This document shows positions 47,774 through 59,320 of a stretch of DNA of 64,000 bases, in pieces; position 1 is the stretch's first letter; each line of letters opens with the position of its first letter. The stretch is from the NCBI GenBank assembly GCA_018398765.1, contig JAHBMJ010003031.1:27501-91500 (forward strand), in the 5' to 3' direction. The notes beneath the pieces were generated by a model. It was not told where the DNA came from. It worked only from the letters and a program-made list of their open reading frames with translations, and ran no database searches. Source of the DNA: Chromera velia. Its lineage: Eukaryota; Sar; Chromeraceae. The position numbers were made by a program, and so were the translations under genes.

Positions 47774-47827
47774 GCCGCGCGGCAGCACGGCTCCCCCCCG
47801 TGCCGCGAAAAAAGGCTGCCGCGCGGC
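47774..47827. repeat. GC-rich hairpin
   Basis: GCCGCGCGGCAGC at 47774-47786 is complementary to 47815-47827, with further GCACGG/CCGTGC pairs inside. It stands out in AT-rich surroundings. Confidence 0.8.
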
Positions 47828-48752
47828 ACGGCCCAGTAAGGTGGTAAGTGCCATAGAGAAAGATTCTATGAAAATGAATATACAGACGAAGGTGCTTCCC
47901 CCCAGAAACCAATGGCAATCATAAGTCATAGACAGGCAGAGCAAACTAGAAAGAGAACAAAAGTTGAAAAAAGATCGCAACAGTCACTTCACCGATAAAC
48001 GAGACAGGAGGCAAACACAGCTAACCAGCTGATGCGAGACTGACTGCCTGTTCGAAGGCTTCTAGGAGGATATGTTCTGTCCTAGGTTCTCCCGTGAAGG
48101 AGCTCGACTTCCTCCAGTTTTTCAGTATGATATCTGCAAAAGCAACAGCCACTCTAATCCTAAACTCCACTTCTTCTTTTGGGATTTTTTGGGCGGCTTT
48201 CAGAGATTGGAGGGCTGTCTGGACTTCTTTGTTGGATGGGAGCAAGGCACCGGCAGGCACGGGGTCGAACATAATGCCTTAGCGCTGCAATCGGCGCTAC
48301 TGTCCCTCTCTGAAAAGCAAAAACTGTCGGGTGATGTTCTTCTCTCAAACAATGTATTTGACGCATAGATTCTCCTTATCTATACGCAATCCGGTAATCA
48401 GCTGGTTTACTTTGAGGAACTCCGCTCGGATGCGAGCAAGAAGAGCATCTACGTGCAGCTCTGTGTGCATTTCGCTCTGCATTCAACTTCTTAGACTGGT
48501 ACTGTTCCTTTCAGCTCAACGCCAGAGCTGAAAATCAGTGCAGAGGATCAAGATTACAAGGTCAAGTGAAGCAATAACGAGCAACAATTAGAAGCTACAA
48601 TGATTTAAGGAAAACACAGGACCGTACATGACTATACGCTTTCATTAGCACAAAGCTGTAGGCTCTTGCTTAAAGGGCAGCACTTCAGGATGGTTACTAA
48701 AAATATTAAATAGTTTTAACACCCCTTTCTATATATATTAAGGATAGAAACT

Positions 48753-49454
48753 AGGATAGAAAGGGCGGCGCGCAGAGCGGTGCCGACCCACGAAGCATAG
48801 AAAGCGGCGCGCGGGACTAAAGACGTCGGGTCGGAGGCTACGGTGATCAACTTCAGATCAAGACATTCCAAAACCCCGGAAGTTCGCGTATCCATGCAAT
48901 TGCAGCACAAAAATCGATGGATTGATCTTTTTAGCCGTTTCAGACCTAGATTCACTAGTAGATTGATTGACTTAAAGCAGTACCCTAGATTAACAGTTCT
49001 TTTTTCTTTATCTCACGTAAAAAACCTTGTGATCGTGTATCGTTCTTACTATCTTTGGAGTCAGATAACGTAGGACTTATTCCTATATTCTCAGTATGAA
49101 CTGAGGATAGAAAGGGCGGCGCGCAGGGCAGCGCCGACCTATGAAGCATAGAAGGCGGCGCGTAGGACTGAAGACGTCAGGTCGGAGGCTACGGCGATCA
49201 ACTTCAGATCAAGACATTCCGAGGCCCCGGAAGTTCGCGCATCCATGAAATTGTAGCACAAAAATCGATGGATTGATCTTTTCAGCCATTTCAGATCGAT
49301 CTAGATTGATTGACTTGAAGCAGTACCCTAAATTGACAGTTTTTCTTTCTTCGTCTCATATAAAAAACCTTCTGATCGTGTATCGTTCTTGCTATCTTTG
49401 GAGTCAGATAGCGTGATACTTATTTCTATATTCTCATATATTATTAAGCTAGCA
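48753..49454. repeat. 351-bp tandem duplication
   Basis: The unit begins AGGATAGAAAGGGCGGCGCG at 48753 and again at 49104. It includes CATCAACTTCAGATCAAGAC-like and AAAAATCGATGGATTGATCT segments and ends in TATATTCTCA. The copies differ by scattered substitutions and a few small indels. Confidence 0.9.
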
Positions 49455-50846
49455 CCTTAAAAGTGTTACCAATCGATTGTTTAGCTTAAGTTATTTCTAA
49501 AAATATCTTAACAAGCTTGAAACACTTTATGGTTCTTAAACAATTATATAATTTTAATGTGTCGCTTCAACGTTTCATAAAAAGGCCTCTAACTGAGTAA
49601 CCCGTAACCATTTTTGACCCCTAATAAAAAGTGAGTAACCATCCATTATAAGGTCTTTAAACATATTTTAAACAAGTTTTAAACACTTTTTAGGATGGAC
49701 TTCGAATGATGGTTACTGATCTAAAATGGTCTCTAACCAAGTAACCCGTAACATTATGAAGCAACATGTATTTAACCCCCATAACCTAAAAAAAACCCTA
49801 CCAAAATTTTATGTTTTTTCAAAGTAACTCGTCAAGCCGCACCTGAAAAATATTTGGTTACTAAAAAATCTAACAAAATTTTTACTTTTTTTGGTTATAT
49901 CAGCTCGAAAATCTAGTATACACACCAGAAGTGCTGCCCCCTAGGCTCTTGTAAGATCGACGACCCACGACGATATTACCGGCAAATTTTAATTTGAGAC
50001 ATTGATGCGGACAACATCACGTACGACATATGCACGGACGACATGCACGGACAACATTCAGGGAAGGAAATTCGTGCCTCAGTCTGGTGTCCTCACCCCA
50101 GAACCTGCATTTCTTTGTCGCAGTGTAGAATAGTTCTGACTTTTTTTGTACCCAGATCTTCTAGTTGCATGGTCTTGCGTAGGACTGTTGTGAAAGAACG
50201 GCTTCCAACGGTGTCTAGAAGGCCAAAATTGGCAACTTACTGATTTAGACCGTTCTTTATGTGATTGCTGAGACCGTTCTTTGTCCTTTGATGTCAGCTG
50301 AAAAGGTTTTTGACACCTTAATTGGGCATGGTAGGACTCCTTGGGTCCATGGCTGACTCTCCTCCAAAGAGGAAGGCATAGGAAGGCAAATAGTGCCCTC
50401 TAGCCGAACTTTAGTCTTCAGATCTGGTTGTTCACAGAAGTTATTCTGGCAGCAAAAGGTCAGTAATAACCAAACTGGTCGACTGAACTCCGCCGTAACA
50501 GAGTGGACTCCAAAGTAGGACTTAGTGGAATTCAAAGTGACTTTTAAATTTACTACATTCTAGCTTCATTATAAAATAAAACTAGGTTACGTAAAGCACT
50601 CTAAAGTTTTTTAGAGCATTTAAAATCGTTACTTCTGTACAAATCTGCTCAAATATGCTCAATAGACTGGTTGATTAGCTAAGGTGCATGGTGGGAAAAA
50701 TTATGATCACCACGGCACGTGGAAGTTAGTGAATGTTACCTGCAAAGAAATACATAGGCACAACACTAATGGATATGTTCAACAGCAATGTTTCCTGACT
50801 GTTTTCGGTCAGGGACCTCGAGTTGGGTCGGACCCCCCCCCCCCCG

Positions 50847-50876
50847 AAGGTTCAGAAGTCCGCACTTCTGAACCTT
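50847..50876. repeat. 13-bp-stem hairpin
   Basis: AAGGTTCAGAAGT pairs with ACTTCTGAACCTT across a 4-base loop, between C-rich runs. Confidence 0.85.
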
Positions 50877-51120
50877 GGGCAAGGGAGGTCAAACCCCCCC
50901 ACCGCCAGGTCCAGACATGGGCTCATCGTAGGTCCAAGAGGCGCCGCCACGGGGCCAGAGGGGGTGGCGGCACCCTGCCCCTTCGACACATGCAGCCAAC
51001 TTTGCTTCTGTCCATGCAGCCAATAATCGGGTCTGAAGTCTCTTGTCCATCTTGAAGGTCCACAGGTTCAAAACTGCGGAGTCCTAAACCTCTGAGCAAA
51101 CGGACTTTTCCCACAAAAAG

Positions 51121-51169
51121 CGCTCTGTCAGATGTTTTCTGATGGTTTCAGAAGATATCTGACAGAGCG
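51121..51169. repeat. 13-bp-stem hairpin
   Basis: CGCTCTGTCAGAT at 51121-51133 pairs with 51157-51169. Confidence 0.85.
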
Positions 51170-51399
51170 TTTTCTCGGTTTTGATTTTTTTTTCGGGAGT
51201 GCACTTTCGGGGCTCTGGAGGAGACGGGTGTTGCTTGGTCACCTTAGATCGGCACGAAGTGGAGCTTGGAGGTGGGTCCAGTGGACACCAGCCGTCTTAG
51301 TCTTGTTTCCAACGTCTTTCTGCTTGCTGCTTCTCCTCCTGTTCAAGCGGGGAAGGGCTGCCGGCCTTATCTAGGTATTAAAGTACTGCTGCCCTCATT

Positions 51400-54300
51400 T
51401 CAAGTAGCAGGCTTCTGATTTGAATGCTTGCTCCGCTGACAGGAGTTGCATGATCTCACGTACTTCTGAACAGAAGCCAGCATATCACAGCATGTGCGGC
51501 CAAAAGAACCTCTCAATCAGTCAAGCGTGTGTTTTACAGTGTTTTGTAGACCCCTAAATGCCCATACAGTCGGCTGTTATGATGCTCACGAATCATCTTC
51601 CTCTGGAGCTCTTTTGTCGTCTTTTGTTGGAATCGCGAGACACTCACCCTAGTACAGAAGTCCATCCCGCAAACTGAAGTGTACAAGCTGCATATGAATT
51701 TTAAGGTGTGGTACGGGAGGGCGGGAGGGTCTCGGTTCCAACAAAAAGGGCATAAGCTCCGAAAAGAAAGAATCCTGAGTATACGCTGAGCTGATCTGCG
51801 ACAAAATTTCTTTATCTGGTCTCACTTCCACCATCATTCTGACTGCTTCTCCTTCACTTTCTTCTTATGTCTCAAACCTCACAGGTCATCGAGAGAGAGC
51901 ATCAGCCACGACATTCTTCGCACTCGGAAGATAGCGAGGTGTGATGCCAAGACTATCGAGAAAAAGAATCTATCTCCTCAATTAGTCAGGTACACCCACC
52001 AACACTGTTCCTAAGTTGATTGTCTTCAAGCTCTCATGGTCTGACCAAACCTTGGTGGTGTGACTGATATAAGGGCAAAATGCCTTCACACCAAAGACCA
52101 CCGCCAGAAGCTCCTTCTCTCGGATCGGATAGTTAAGCTCAGCAGCTGTAAGCTTCCAAGAAGCAAGGGAGACGACGCGCAGTCTCGCTGCTCTCGGATC
52201 TTTCTGTATTAAAACAGCTGCCAAAGTCGTCCCAGTGGTATCTATGAACAACTCAAAGGGATGAAGAGGATCAGGCACATAGAGGGTAATCACGTCAGCC
52301 ACCCTCTTTTTCAGCAGAACAAACACTGTCTGCTGAGGATCTGTCCACTCAAACTGAATGTCCTTTTTCAGCAGAGTGGTGAAAGGAGCCGAAATCGCAC
52401 TGTATCCAAAAACAAAGCGTCGGAACCAGTTGCAGAGCCCGAGAAATACTTTCAACTCATGCTTGTCTCAACGTACAGGCCACTTCTGCACTTTGTCTGT
52501 TTTTTCCTTCTCTGGCCTCACTCCGTTCTGCGAGATCTCATACCTAATGCACACCATCTGTGGCACAAAAAATTTACACTTCACAATCTTTGCATAGTAC
52601 TTGTGCTTCCTCAACTGAGAGAGAACGTCAGTCAGGTCTCTCTCGTGTTCCTTCTCATTGCGTGAGTAGATCAAAATGTCATCAATCCAAGCGAAAGCGC
52701 ACCTGTCAAGCAACGGACGAAGAATAAACTGCACTGCCTGCTGGCTTGTCAACGGAGCGTTGCACATCCTGAAGCTCATCAAAAGCCACTCGAAGTTTCG
52801 ATACCGAGTGGTGAAGGCAGTCTTCAGAAATTCAATGTCCACCTCTTGCACTCGAATCTTATGAAAGAATTGTTGAAGGTCGAGTTAAGAGAAGATGCAT
52901 GCTCCGTGAATTTGATCAAGCAGCTCCTCTTTTGGGAGGCAGCTCCGGGATTTTGTTCGGGAAGATATCCCTGAATTGCGAAAGTACCCACCTTGCTACA
53001 GGGTGTAGAGATGGATCCTTCATCACCTTCTCATACGCCCTGTAGTTGTTCTCCTCAGCTGCGGTCTAAGGATTCACACCCTCTGGAACTGATTGGACAG
53101 GGGCCTGAAGAAAAGCTTCATTCAGGTCCCTGCATGCCATAAAGAGGGAGTGATGATTCTCAAATGCCCTTCCAATCAAACGCTGTTCCAACTCATCAAA
53201 ATCTGTCTCGTGTTGCTCCTTAGGGAAAAGACACTGCTCTTCAGAGAAAATACATGGATTGGAGAGAAGGGGACGAGGCGCAAGCCTAAAGATGTGTACT
53301 ATGGCACCTCCTTGAATTGTTCGTTCAGCTCCCCTGGCACAAATAGGAGGAGGCACAAACCCACCATATAGATCTTCCCCCCCAGTCCCCCAAAGTGTAA
53401 GCAACTGACCTCTGTGGGGGAAAGTCACACTCTTCTTTTTCCAGTCGATCTGAGGGTTGTGGGCCTCCAACCACTTCATACCAAGGAAGATGTCGTATTC
53501 GTTGTCAAGATTAGCGAGGGTGAACTTCATCTCGTCCCCGCGTAACCCTGAATGCTCAGCTTGAGTGGAGCTGTGCACTCTGTCACCTGACAGAACGCTT
53601 CCTTTCCATCCACCTTCACTGCTCCTTTGCACCCTTTCGGATGTTTCAGGGGCCTGACCGGGAAGCACCGGGTGTGGTAGAAGTCTGAAAAGATGAAGAG
53701 TTCATGTGCCCCGCTGTCCAGTAAAACTCTTACCAACGTCTCCTCCAAGATCCTCTGAAACCGAATCATTCTCGGCCGAGGCATTTGAACTTCATCAACG
53801 GCCCTGACAATAGTGACTGCATATGGCGCATCGAGATCCTCTCCTTCAACCACCTGCAGTGAGGGATGATTTGGGGGAAAGGGCATATTGTACACAGGAG
53901 CATTCTCGTAGCTGCCCTCATCAGGGTAAATAAAGGAAGCACGCTGTCTGCCTCTTCTGCCTCCTGATTATGGAACAGAACAAAAACTCTGTGACTGTAT
54001 CTGTGGTCGACCACCACCTGTATGACCCTGTGGCCACCACATCATACCCTGATTCTCCCCAAATCCCCACTGCTAACCTGTGTATGGGTATGCTCCTTGC
54101 ATGAGTAGGCTCTGTGATGGACCTCAATTGGCCGAGAACGACTCACGGGGAGGGAATAAACTAGGAGAGCCCCTCCTCCCTCTGTTTGCAGGATTTCTGA
54201 AACAACGGTCGGCTCTGTGTCTAGTCTTCTTGCAAAAAAAACATCTCTTTTCATCCAAAAGATGCCTCTTCTCTACTGGAGAGATGTTGTATAGACGACA

Positions 54301-55470
54301 GACATCGGTCATCTCAACATCTCTTCCGTTCCCTTCACCCTTGCCTTTCTCTTTGTGTAGGTTGGGGTGGGACTCTCCCTTATGAATCACTCCATCTTCT
54401 TCCATTTTTTCAGCTAGACAGGCGGCTCCTATCGCTTCTTACAGCATCTTTCGCTTCGCTTTACTGACTTCTTGCTGGATCTTTGCGGGCAAAGGCTTCT
54501 TGTAGTGAAACAACAACTCCGCAGTCGTCGTTTCCGTCAGCTGTGCCGCAGCGTACAGGAAATCATCGGAGTAAGTCTCAATTCCTTTCGAAGGAGAAAA
54601 CTTCACTGTATACAGTTCCTTCCTCAAAATTTCCTGCTCCTTCGGGTTGATAAACTTCTTTCTCAGTACCACAAACAAATCGTTGAGCGTGTTGAGACAA
54701 TCCCCTGCTTCTCTCCCAAATCCTCAATGTAGTTCTGCTCAATCATCTATGAGGAATGACAAACTGAAATATCCGTATATCCAAGATATTTGATTATGAA
54801 ATATCCAAATATCCAGATATTTGAAGATATTTAGGGATATTTATGATATTTCAAGATATTTTAAGATATTTGATGATATTTTACCAAATAATTATTTCAA
54901 ATAATTTAATTATTATTATTCATATCTTTCATTATCTTATGTATAACTCAGACTTAGATAGAAATAATGGGGGATAGAAATAATTGTAAATATCCTCAAA
55001 TATCTTAGATATTTCAATTTGTCATTCCTCATAGATGACGTTGTTGAGATAGTTGATCGCCAGATCCAACTACCTCTCCATAGGTGTTCCAGTCGGTTCC
55101 AGTCAACCTGAAGTACCTCTTCACCTTACAAATCTACGAGGTAAGGTGCTTATGCTTGCCATCAAAGACATTAGGCTTGTTCACGCTGACGGCTCGAGGA
55201 AGAGGGACTCCAACTTCACTACCTAGCATAAGGTCCTCCGAAGGACGAGGGCAATCTTCCATTGGACTATCCTGTGGTGCAGAAGAACAGGCACTCTTCT
55301 GCTTTACAAACGCTGACAGGCTGTATACTTCTTGCTCAAGTATGTCCAACCTTTGGAATGGATCAGACATGACTGTTGTTCTGACTGAACAACACGTTGA
55401 TTTTGATAGAAACTCTGTACATGGCCATTAGTCTCAACCACGCTTCTGCTACCTTTGTTATAGGTATTAC
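51400..55470 (-). mobile_element. Decayed Ty3/Gypsy LTR retrotransposon (fossil)
   Basis: Minus-strand fossil with parts in Gypsy order: a tRNA-type primer site candidate near 55441-55455, gag (about 55370-54440), a CCHC knuckle near 54290, an aspartic protease region near 53700, reverse transcriptase with the IDDILIYS block (about 53060-52470), RNase H (52455-52050) and the start of integrase with an HHCC-type zinc region (about 51840-51420). RNase H before integrase places it in Ty3/Gypsy rather than Copia. It is broken, with roughly ten or more disruptions over all frames. A MITE sits in gag. I find no matching LTR pair: the 3' LTR and the rest of integrase are absent or too diverged. It is old. 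Confidence 0.9.
54743..55038. mobile_element. 296-bp MITE with about 30-bp inverted ends, inside the Gypsy fossil
   Basis: TCATCTATGAGGAATGACAA at 54743 is matched in inverted orientation at the right end (ending 55038), and the arms continue for about 30 bp with one mismatch. The interior is very AT-rich with many GATATTT units. A TA on both sides of TGAGGAATGAC would fit a Tc1/mariner-type target, but the palindrome extends beyond it. It is younger than its host. Confidence 0.8.
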
Positions 55471-55955
55471 TATAAACGAATAATGAGGCTCATAAACTTA
55501 AAACAGAGAAATCTGCTAGTTCAGTCTTGGTCTGTTCACTTCATACATTGAAGACTCACACAACAATCTGGCTGTGACGTCATCAAACAACACTGCTACA
55601 TGACAGTATGTAGCCTTTCTAATTTTAGTGGCAGCTAGGCATAGGGCGGTCCCATGACTGGGCCTTGAGGCCGGGCCATGCCACCACTACTTCATATAAG
55701 TGCTAGAGAGGTGATCAATTTTATCGCTTTCTAAGCCTTCCGGACCCCAAATATCATCAAAAGAGTCATCTCTGACATCCCCCGAAAAAATAATTTTTAC
55801 TATAAAAAATTGTAAATCTGCCATGCAGGCCCTCCTTACCATCACGCATTAAGTATTATAATCCTGAACACTCGCGGTCGTCCGTGCACGTCGTCCATGT
55901 ATGTTACGTGCGTCGAGGTCTCAATCCAACCATTACCGGTAATATATTAATACCG

Positions 55956-57241
55956 CGAGGCCACACTGAGAATAAACACTGCAGGACAACCGCAACACTG
56001 CTTTTTTTGGGGCCATCTAACTCTTTTGATTAATTTTTGACTTCGATGCATCAAACAGTCTATCTGCATACATGTATGTCTGCATGTGTTCTGTTTGAAA
56101 GTAGCGATGCTTTGTATGGGTATATATTCTCTCTCGTACCAATCAATCACCATGGCAAATGAAAGTATGACAAAAGTATTTTAGAACACATGGGGTCCAT
56201 ATCACAAGAAGTCAATAGTCAAACACTCAAACAAACATATTTAGATGAGCCAGAGCAGCATATCCGTCTCCTCTGTCAACTGCATGCTCATACCACACAG
56301 CCAAGCAGGGGACCATTTTTTTTAGTTATAACTGTAAAGATCTGTGGCTCAGGCTGCTATAGTCCAGTGAGAAACGGGATAGGTAGGCAACGAAAGCAGC
56401 TGTGCATGCACAGACTAGTATTGCTCTCTGAGCGATTTTGGACTCTATGCATGCATGTGTATCCCTGCAGGCAGGCAGTCCCCCCCACAACTCCGAAAAG
56501 CCAGGTGGAGCCTCTGTTTATGTGTTTGGTAGGTTTTTTCTCTGTATGTTCATGCATGCAGAGATAGTGTATCCACATAGACTATAACCGTTTCTGACTG
56601 TTTGACGTTTACGATATTTGAACCTTTCGGACCTCTCTGTGGTAGGAATATGTACGCTAGTGTTCATTGTCGGTATGGCCTGGCGTTATATACATGCATG
56701 TACACCGACTCTCTCGCAAAATTACGCAAAATTGGACAGACAAAAGGATTCAAGTGGGCAGCTGGCACATGTTGGCATGCACTCCAATCAGATTTGCTCG
56801 AGAATGCAAGAGAACCAAAAAATTATATCTTCGATCTGACGCCTGCGCGAAGCGTGCGAATGGCCCGGAGAGATGGCCCGGAAAGCGAAGCTGGCTGAGA
56901 GGGCACTTAACAAAAATTGCGAGGCGATCGATTGAAGATGATTGCATGATTGAAGAGAGCAAAGAAACCGGGCCAAGTAAGCTAGATCTCTCCCTCTAAA
57001 TTAAGCCCTCCCTCTCTCTGTTCATTTGCTCGAAACAGTGTGTTCTGAAAGTTTTTCGTCTATCGGCGAGCTTGCGAGATACGCGAGAATTCCGTTAACG
57101 AGATCGCGCACGTTTTCTTACTTTTTTTTCTCGGTGTTCGACTCGAACTGTGCGGCGTTTTTGAGACCGTCTTGAGCCAGATTGCGGCGCCCATTGAAAA
57201 CTATTTGGTGTTTGCACCTCTATAGTTGATTATGTGAGTCC
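55956..57241. other. Intergenic region upstream of the AAA protein gene
   Basis: No supported gene. ATGCATGC-rich; frames at 56190-56567 and 56602-57000 have no recognisable content. The right end must hold the promoter of the gene at 57242. Confidence 0.4.
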
Positions 57242-59320
57242 ATGAGACCATTCTCCACCTTACTTCTCCTCTCCGCCGCGCTTTCCGCCTCGACAGCCGC
57301 TGGAGGGGCTGGAGACAGCAATGCGTCAGCGTTCCTCCAGTCGTTTGACCGTCTCAGCCTGAGGGGCGTGAGGAGTGCGGCCGTGAAGTTTTCCTTTCGG
57401 CATCGCTACCAGCAGCAGCAGCAGCAGACAAAGAGTGGAGAGGGTGATGAGAAGATTGTAGAGATGAGGGGGAGGGGGGTTGGATCGTGGTTTTGGGGGT
57501 TTCGAAGGATGCTGAGGCAGACAGAGGCCCAGTGGGGGCTTTCTCCACAACTCCTTTTGGGCATGGGCTCTGTTTGTGTCGTTCCGAATGATGCGGCGGA
57601 TATTTTTGAAATGTCACTTGGGGGAACCGGTCTTTTGAGAGAGGGGAGCGGGAATGGCGTCCGGGTGTTTGTTGACGCAAGCCTGAGAGTCCTAGTTAGA
57701 GTCCTACAGCAGCTGGGATGGGGCGTCATGGTTTTTCTGAAGGGTCTCTGGGCATTTTACAAAACCTTGCCTGCACTTCAGAGTGGGGTTCTGCTCGCAT
57801 TGTTGGCCAAAGTTATTTTTAACCCCCCCTGGGACGAGCGGGGGCCCTTCCCGGGCCTTTTTTCGGATGACGACGATAATTCAAAAAGTCTTCTCCGAGA
57901 TATGCGCCCTCAGGATCGGAATTATCCAAAGTTTAAGGATGTGATCGGTCACGATGACGTGAAAGAGCGTATGAAGCAGGTATTGGATTTCATGAAAAAC
58001 CCTGAGCGTTGGGAAGGCACGGGCGTTAGGCCGCCGCGGGGGATTTTGTTGGAGGGGCCCCCGGGGGTTGGTAAGACCTTTCTTGCCAAGGCTCTGGCCA
58101 ATGAGTGTGATGCGCACTTTGAGGTCATATCCTGTGGGGGTATCGGGGGGATTTACGTAGGTATGACGGCAAGAAAGCTGAAAAAAGCCTTTAACAGGGC
58201 TTCTAAACACAAGAAGGCGATAGTCTTCATGGATGAGTTCGATGCAGTGGGACTATCGAGAAGGGGAATTCAGCTTGGGGATGGCGGGGCGGAACAAGAT
58301 CGACGAATGACTATCGGATGTCTATTGGAGGAGATGGACGGATTCGAGAACAGTCCGTGGAAGAAAAAAGGAGATTCCATTACCCTTTACGTAGCAGCAA
58401 CGAACGACGCGTCTCGACTCGATGACGCGCTACTTCGGCCGGGCAGATTCGACATCAAGTATGCCCTCCAGCTGCCCGGCCCCAAGATGCGAATGCAAAT
58501 TCTGAACCGTTACTTGCAGTCGAAAGAAAAAAAGAACTTGAAACTTTCGGCAGAGGCTGAGGAGTATTTGCGTTCTTCCGATTTTGTGGGTGCAGAGACG
58601 CCGATGTCGCCTGCCCAGTTGGAAGTGATTGCGAATGAAGCAAAGCTTTCGTGTTTGAAGAGAAACGGTAAAGAAATCTCGTGCGAGGATTTGGACGAGG
58701 CTCTAGACTTTTCCTTGGCAGGCGGGCGGGAATTGGCAGACGGTAAGCCCGGGGAGTTCGCAAAGACGAGGCAGAGAGACTGTGTGTATTTAGCGGGGAA
58801 GGCCATCATGGCTTCTCTGTTGGGGTCTCCGCGTGTGGCACAGATTACCGCCTTTCCCCGTACTGGTATCGATGGAATTGCCAATCAAGTTTTATTTGAA
58901 GAAGCGAAAAAACAGACGCAAAGAGACAGAGACGCAAGCCTCGCAGGAAAAAAGAGGGAGATGGCGACATTGTATGGTGGGAAGGCAGCGGAAGAGGTGT
59001 TTTATGGAACGGAGGATGTATCGTTGCGTAGGATCAGTGCTGATATGAAAAAGGCCAGAGCCCTTGCTCAAGATATCGAGTGGGCGATGGGGAGAGACCA
59101 GAATTCTGTAGGCCCACTGGAATGCGAGCAACGAGTTAAAAAATTGCTGAAAGAAGCCGATCAAGCGGCTTATGACCTGCTGTTCGTGAATCAGGAGTTG
59201 CTTTGTCAAGTAGCGAATACGCTCCTTGAGAAAGGACGGATGACAGGCGTTGCGTTGCGGCAACAGATCCATATTTACCAGATTCAGCAAGTAGTGGAAC
59301 CAAAAAAGGATGATCATTGA
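57242..59320 (+). CDS. FtsH-like AAA+ protein lacking the protease zinc motif (FtsHi-type), 692 aa, intronless
   Basis: Begins with a signal peptide (STLLLLSAALSASTAAGG) and a Ser/Arg-rich segment, RLSLRGVRSAAVKFSFRHRY, plus a Gln run, suggesting delivery to a complex plastid. Hydrophobic stretches at about residues 150-190 are in the place of the FtsH membrane anchors. The AAA domain is complete: Walker A GPPGVGKT (272-279), Walker B AIVFMDEFDA (about 326-335), second region of homology AATNDASRLDDALLRPGRFD (385-404). The M41 peptidase region is recognisable (ITAFPRTG, LYGGKAAEEVFYG), but the HEAGH zinc helix is YLAGK (517-521), so both His and the catalytic Glu are gone. It should unfold or pull proteins without cutting them. 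Plant plastid FtsHi proteins with the same loss form an import-motor complex with active relatives; a similar role here is inference. Confidence 0.9.
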   Translation: MRPFSTLLLLSAALSASTAAGGAGDSNASAFLQSFDRLSLRGVRSAAVKFSFRHRYQQQQQQTKSGEGDEKIVEMRGRGVGSWFWGFRRMLRQTEAQWGLSPQLLLGMGSVCVVPNDAADIFEMSLGGTGLLREGSGNGVRVFVDASLRVLVRVLQQLGWGVMVFLKGLWAFYKTLPALQSGVLLALLAKVIFNPPWDERGPFPGLFSDDDDNSKSLLRDMRPQDRNYPKFKDVIGHDDVKERMKQVLDFMKNPERWEGTGVRPPRGILLEGPPGVGKTFLAKALANECDAHFEVISCGGIGGIYVGMTARKLKKAFNRASKHKKAIVFMDEFDAVGLSRRGIQLGDGGAEQDRRMTIGCLLEEMDGFENSPWKKKGDSITLYVAATNDASRLDDALLRPGRFDIKYALQLPGPKMRMQILNRYLQSKEKKNLKLSAEAEEYLRSSDFVGAETPMSPAQLEVIANEAKLSCLKRNGKEISCEDLDEALDFSLAGGRELADGKPGEFAKTRQRDCVYLAGKAIMASLLGSPRVAQITAFPRTGIDGIANQVLFEEAKKQTQRDRDASLAGKKREMATLYGGKAAEEVFYGTEDVSLRRISADMKKARALAQDIEWAMGRDQNSVGPLECEQRVKKLLKEADQAAYDLLFVNQELLCQVANTLLEKGRMTGVALRQQIHIYQIQQVVEPKKDDH

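Larger units (their letters stand above)
46403..49970. other. AT-rich repeat territory without supported genes
   Basis: Contains GGATTTTA-type repeats at 46480-46620, a GC-rich hairpin at 47774-47827, minus-strand relics at 48020-48490 that read like an old coding fragment (ALLARIRAEFLKVNQLITGL) with several interruptions, a 351-bp tandem duplication, and GTAACC-containing repeats at 49540-49770. Confidence 0.5.
49974..55955. repeat. Inverted repeats framing a 6-kb block
   Basis: 49974-50060 and the reverse complement of about 55865-55945 share ATATTACCGG, ATTxGAGAC, CACGTA, GACGACxTGCACGGAC and TTCAGG in the same order, with gaps. The decayed Gypsy element lies between. The simplest reading is that the retroelement entered a palindromic (foldback or MITE-like) element whose two halves now flank it. 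Confidence 0.55.

Noticed and set aside
50847-50876. Hairpin as a transcription terminator
   Set aside because: Intrinsic terminators of this kind are bacterial; here it lies in repeat DNA of a eukaryote.
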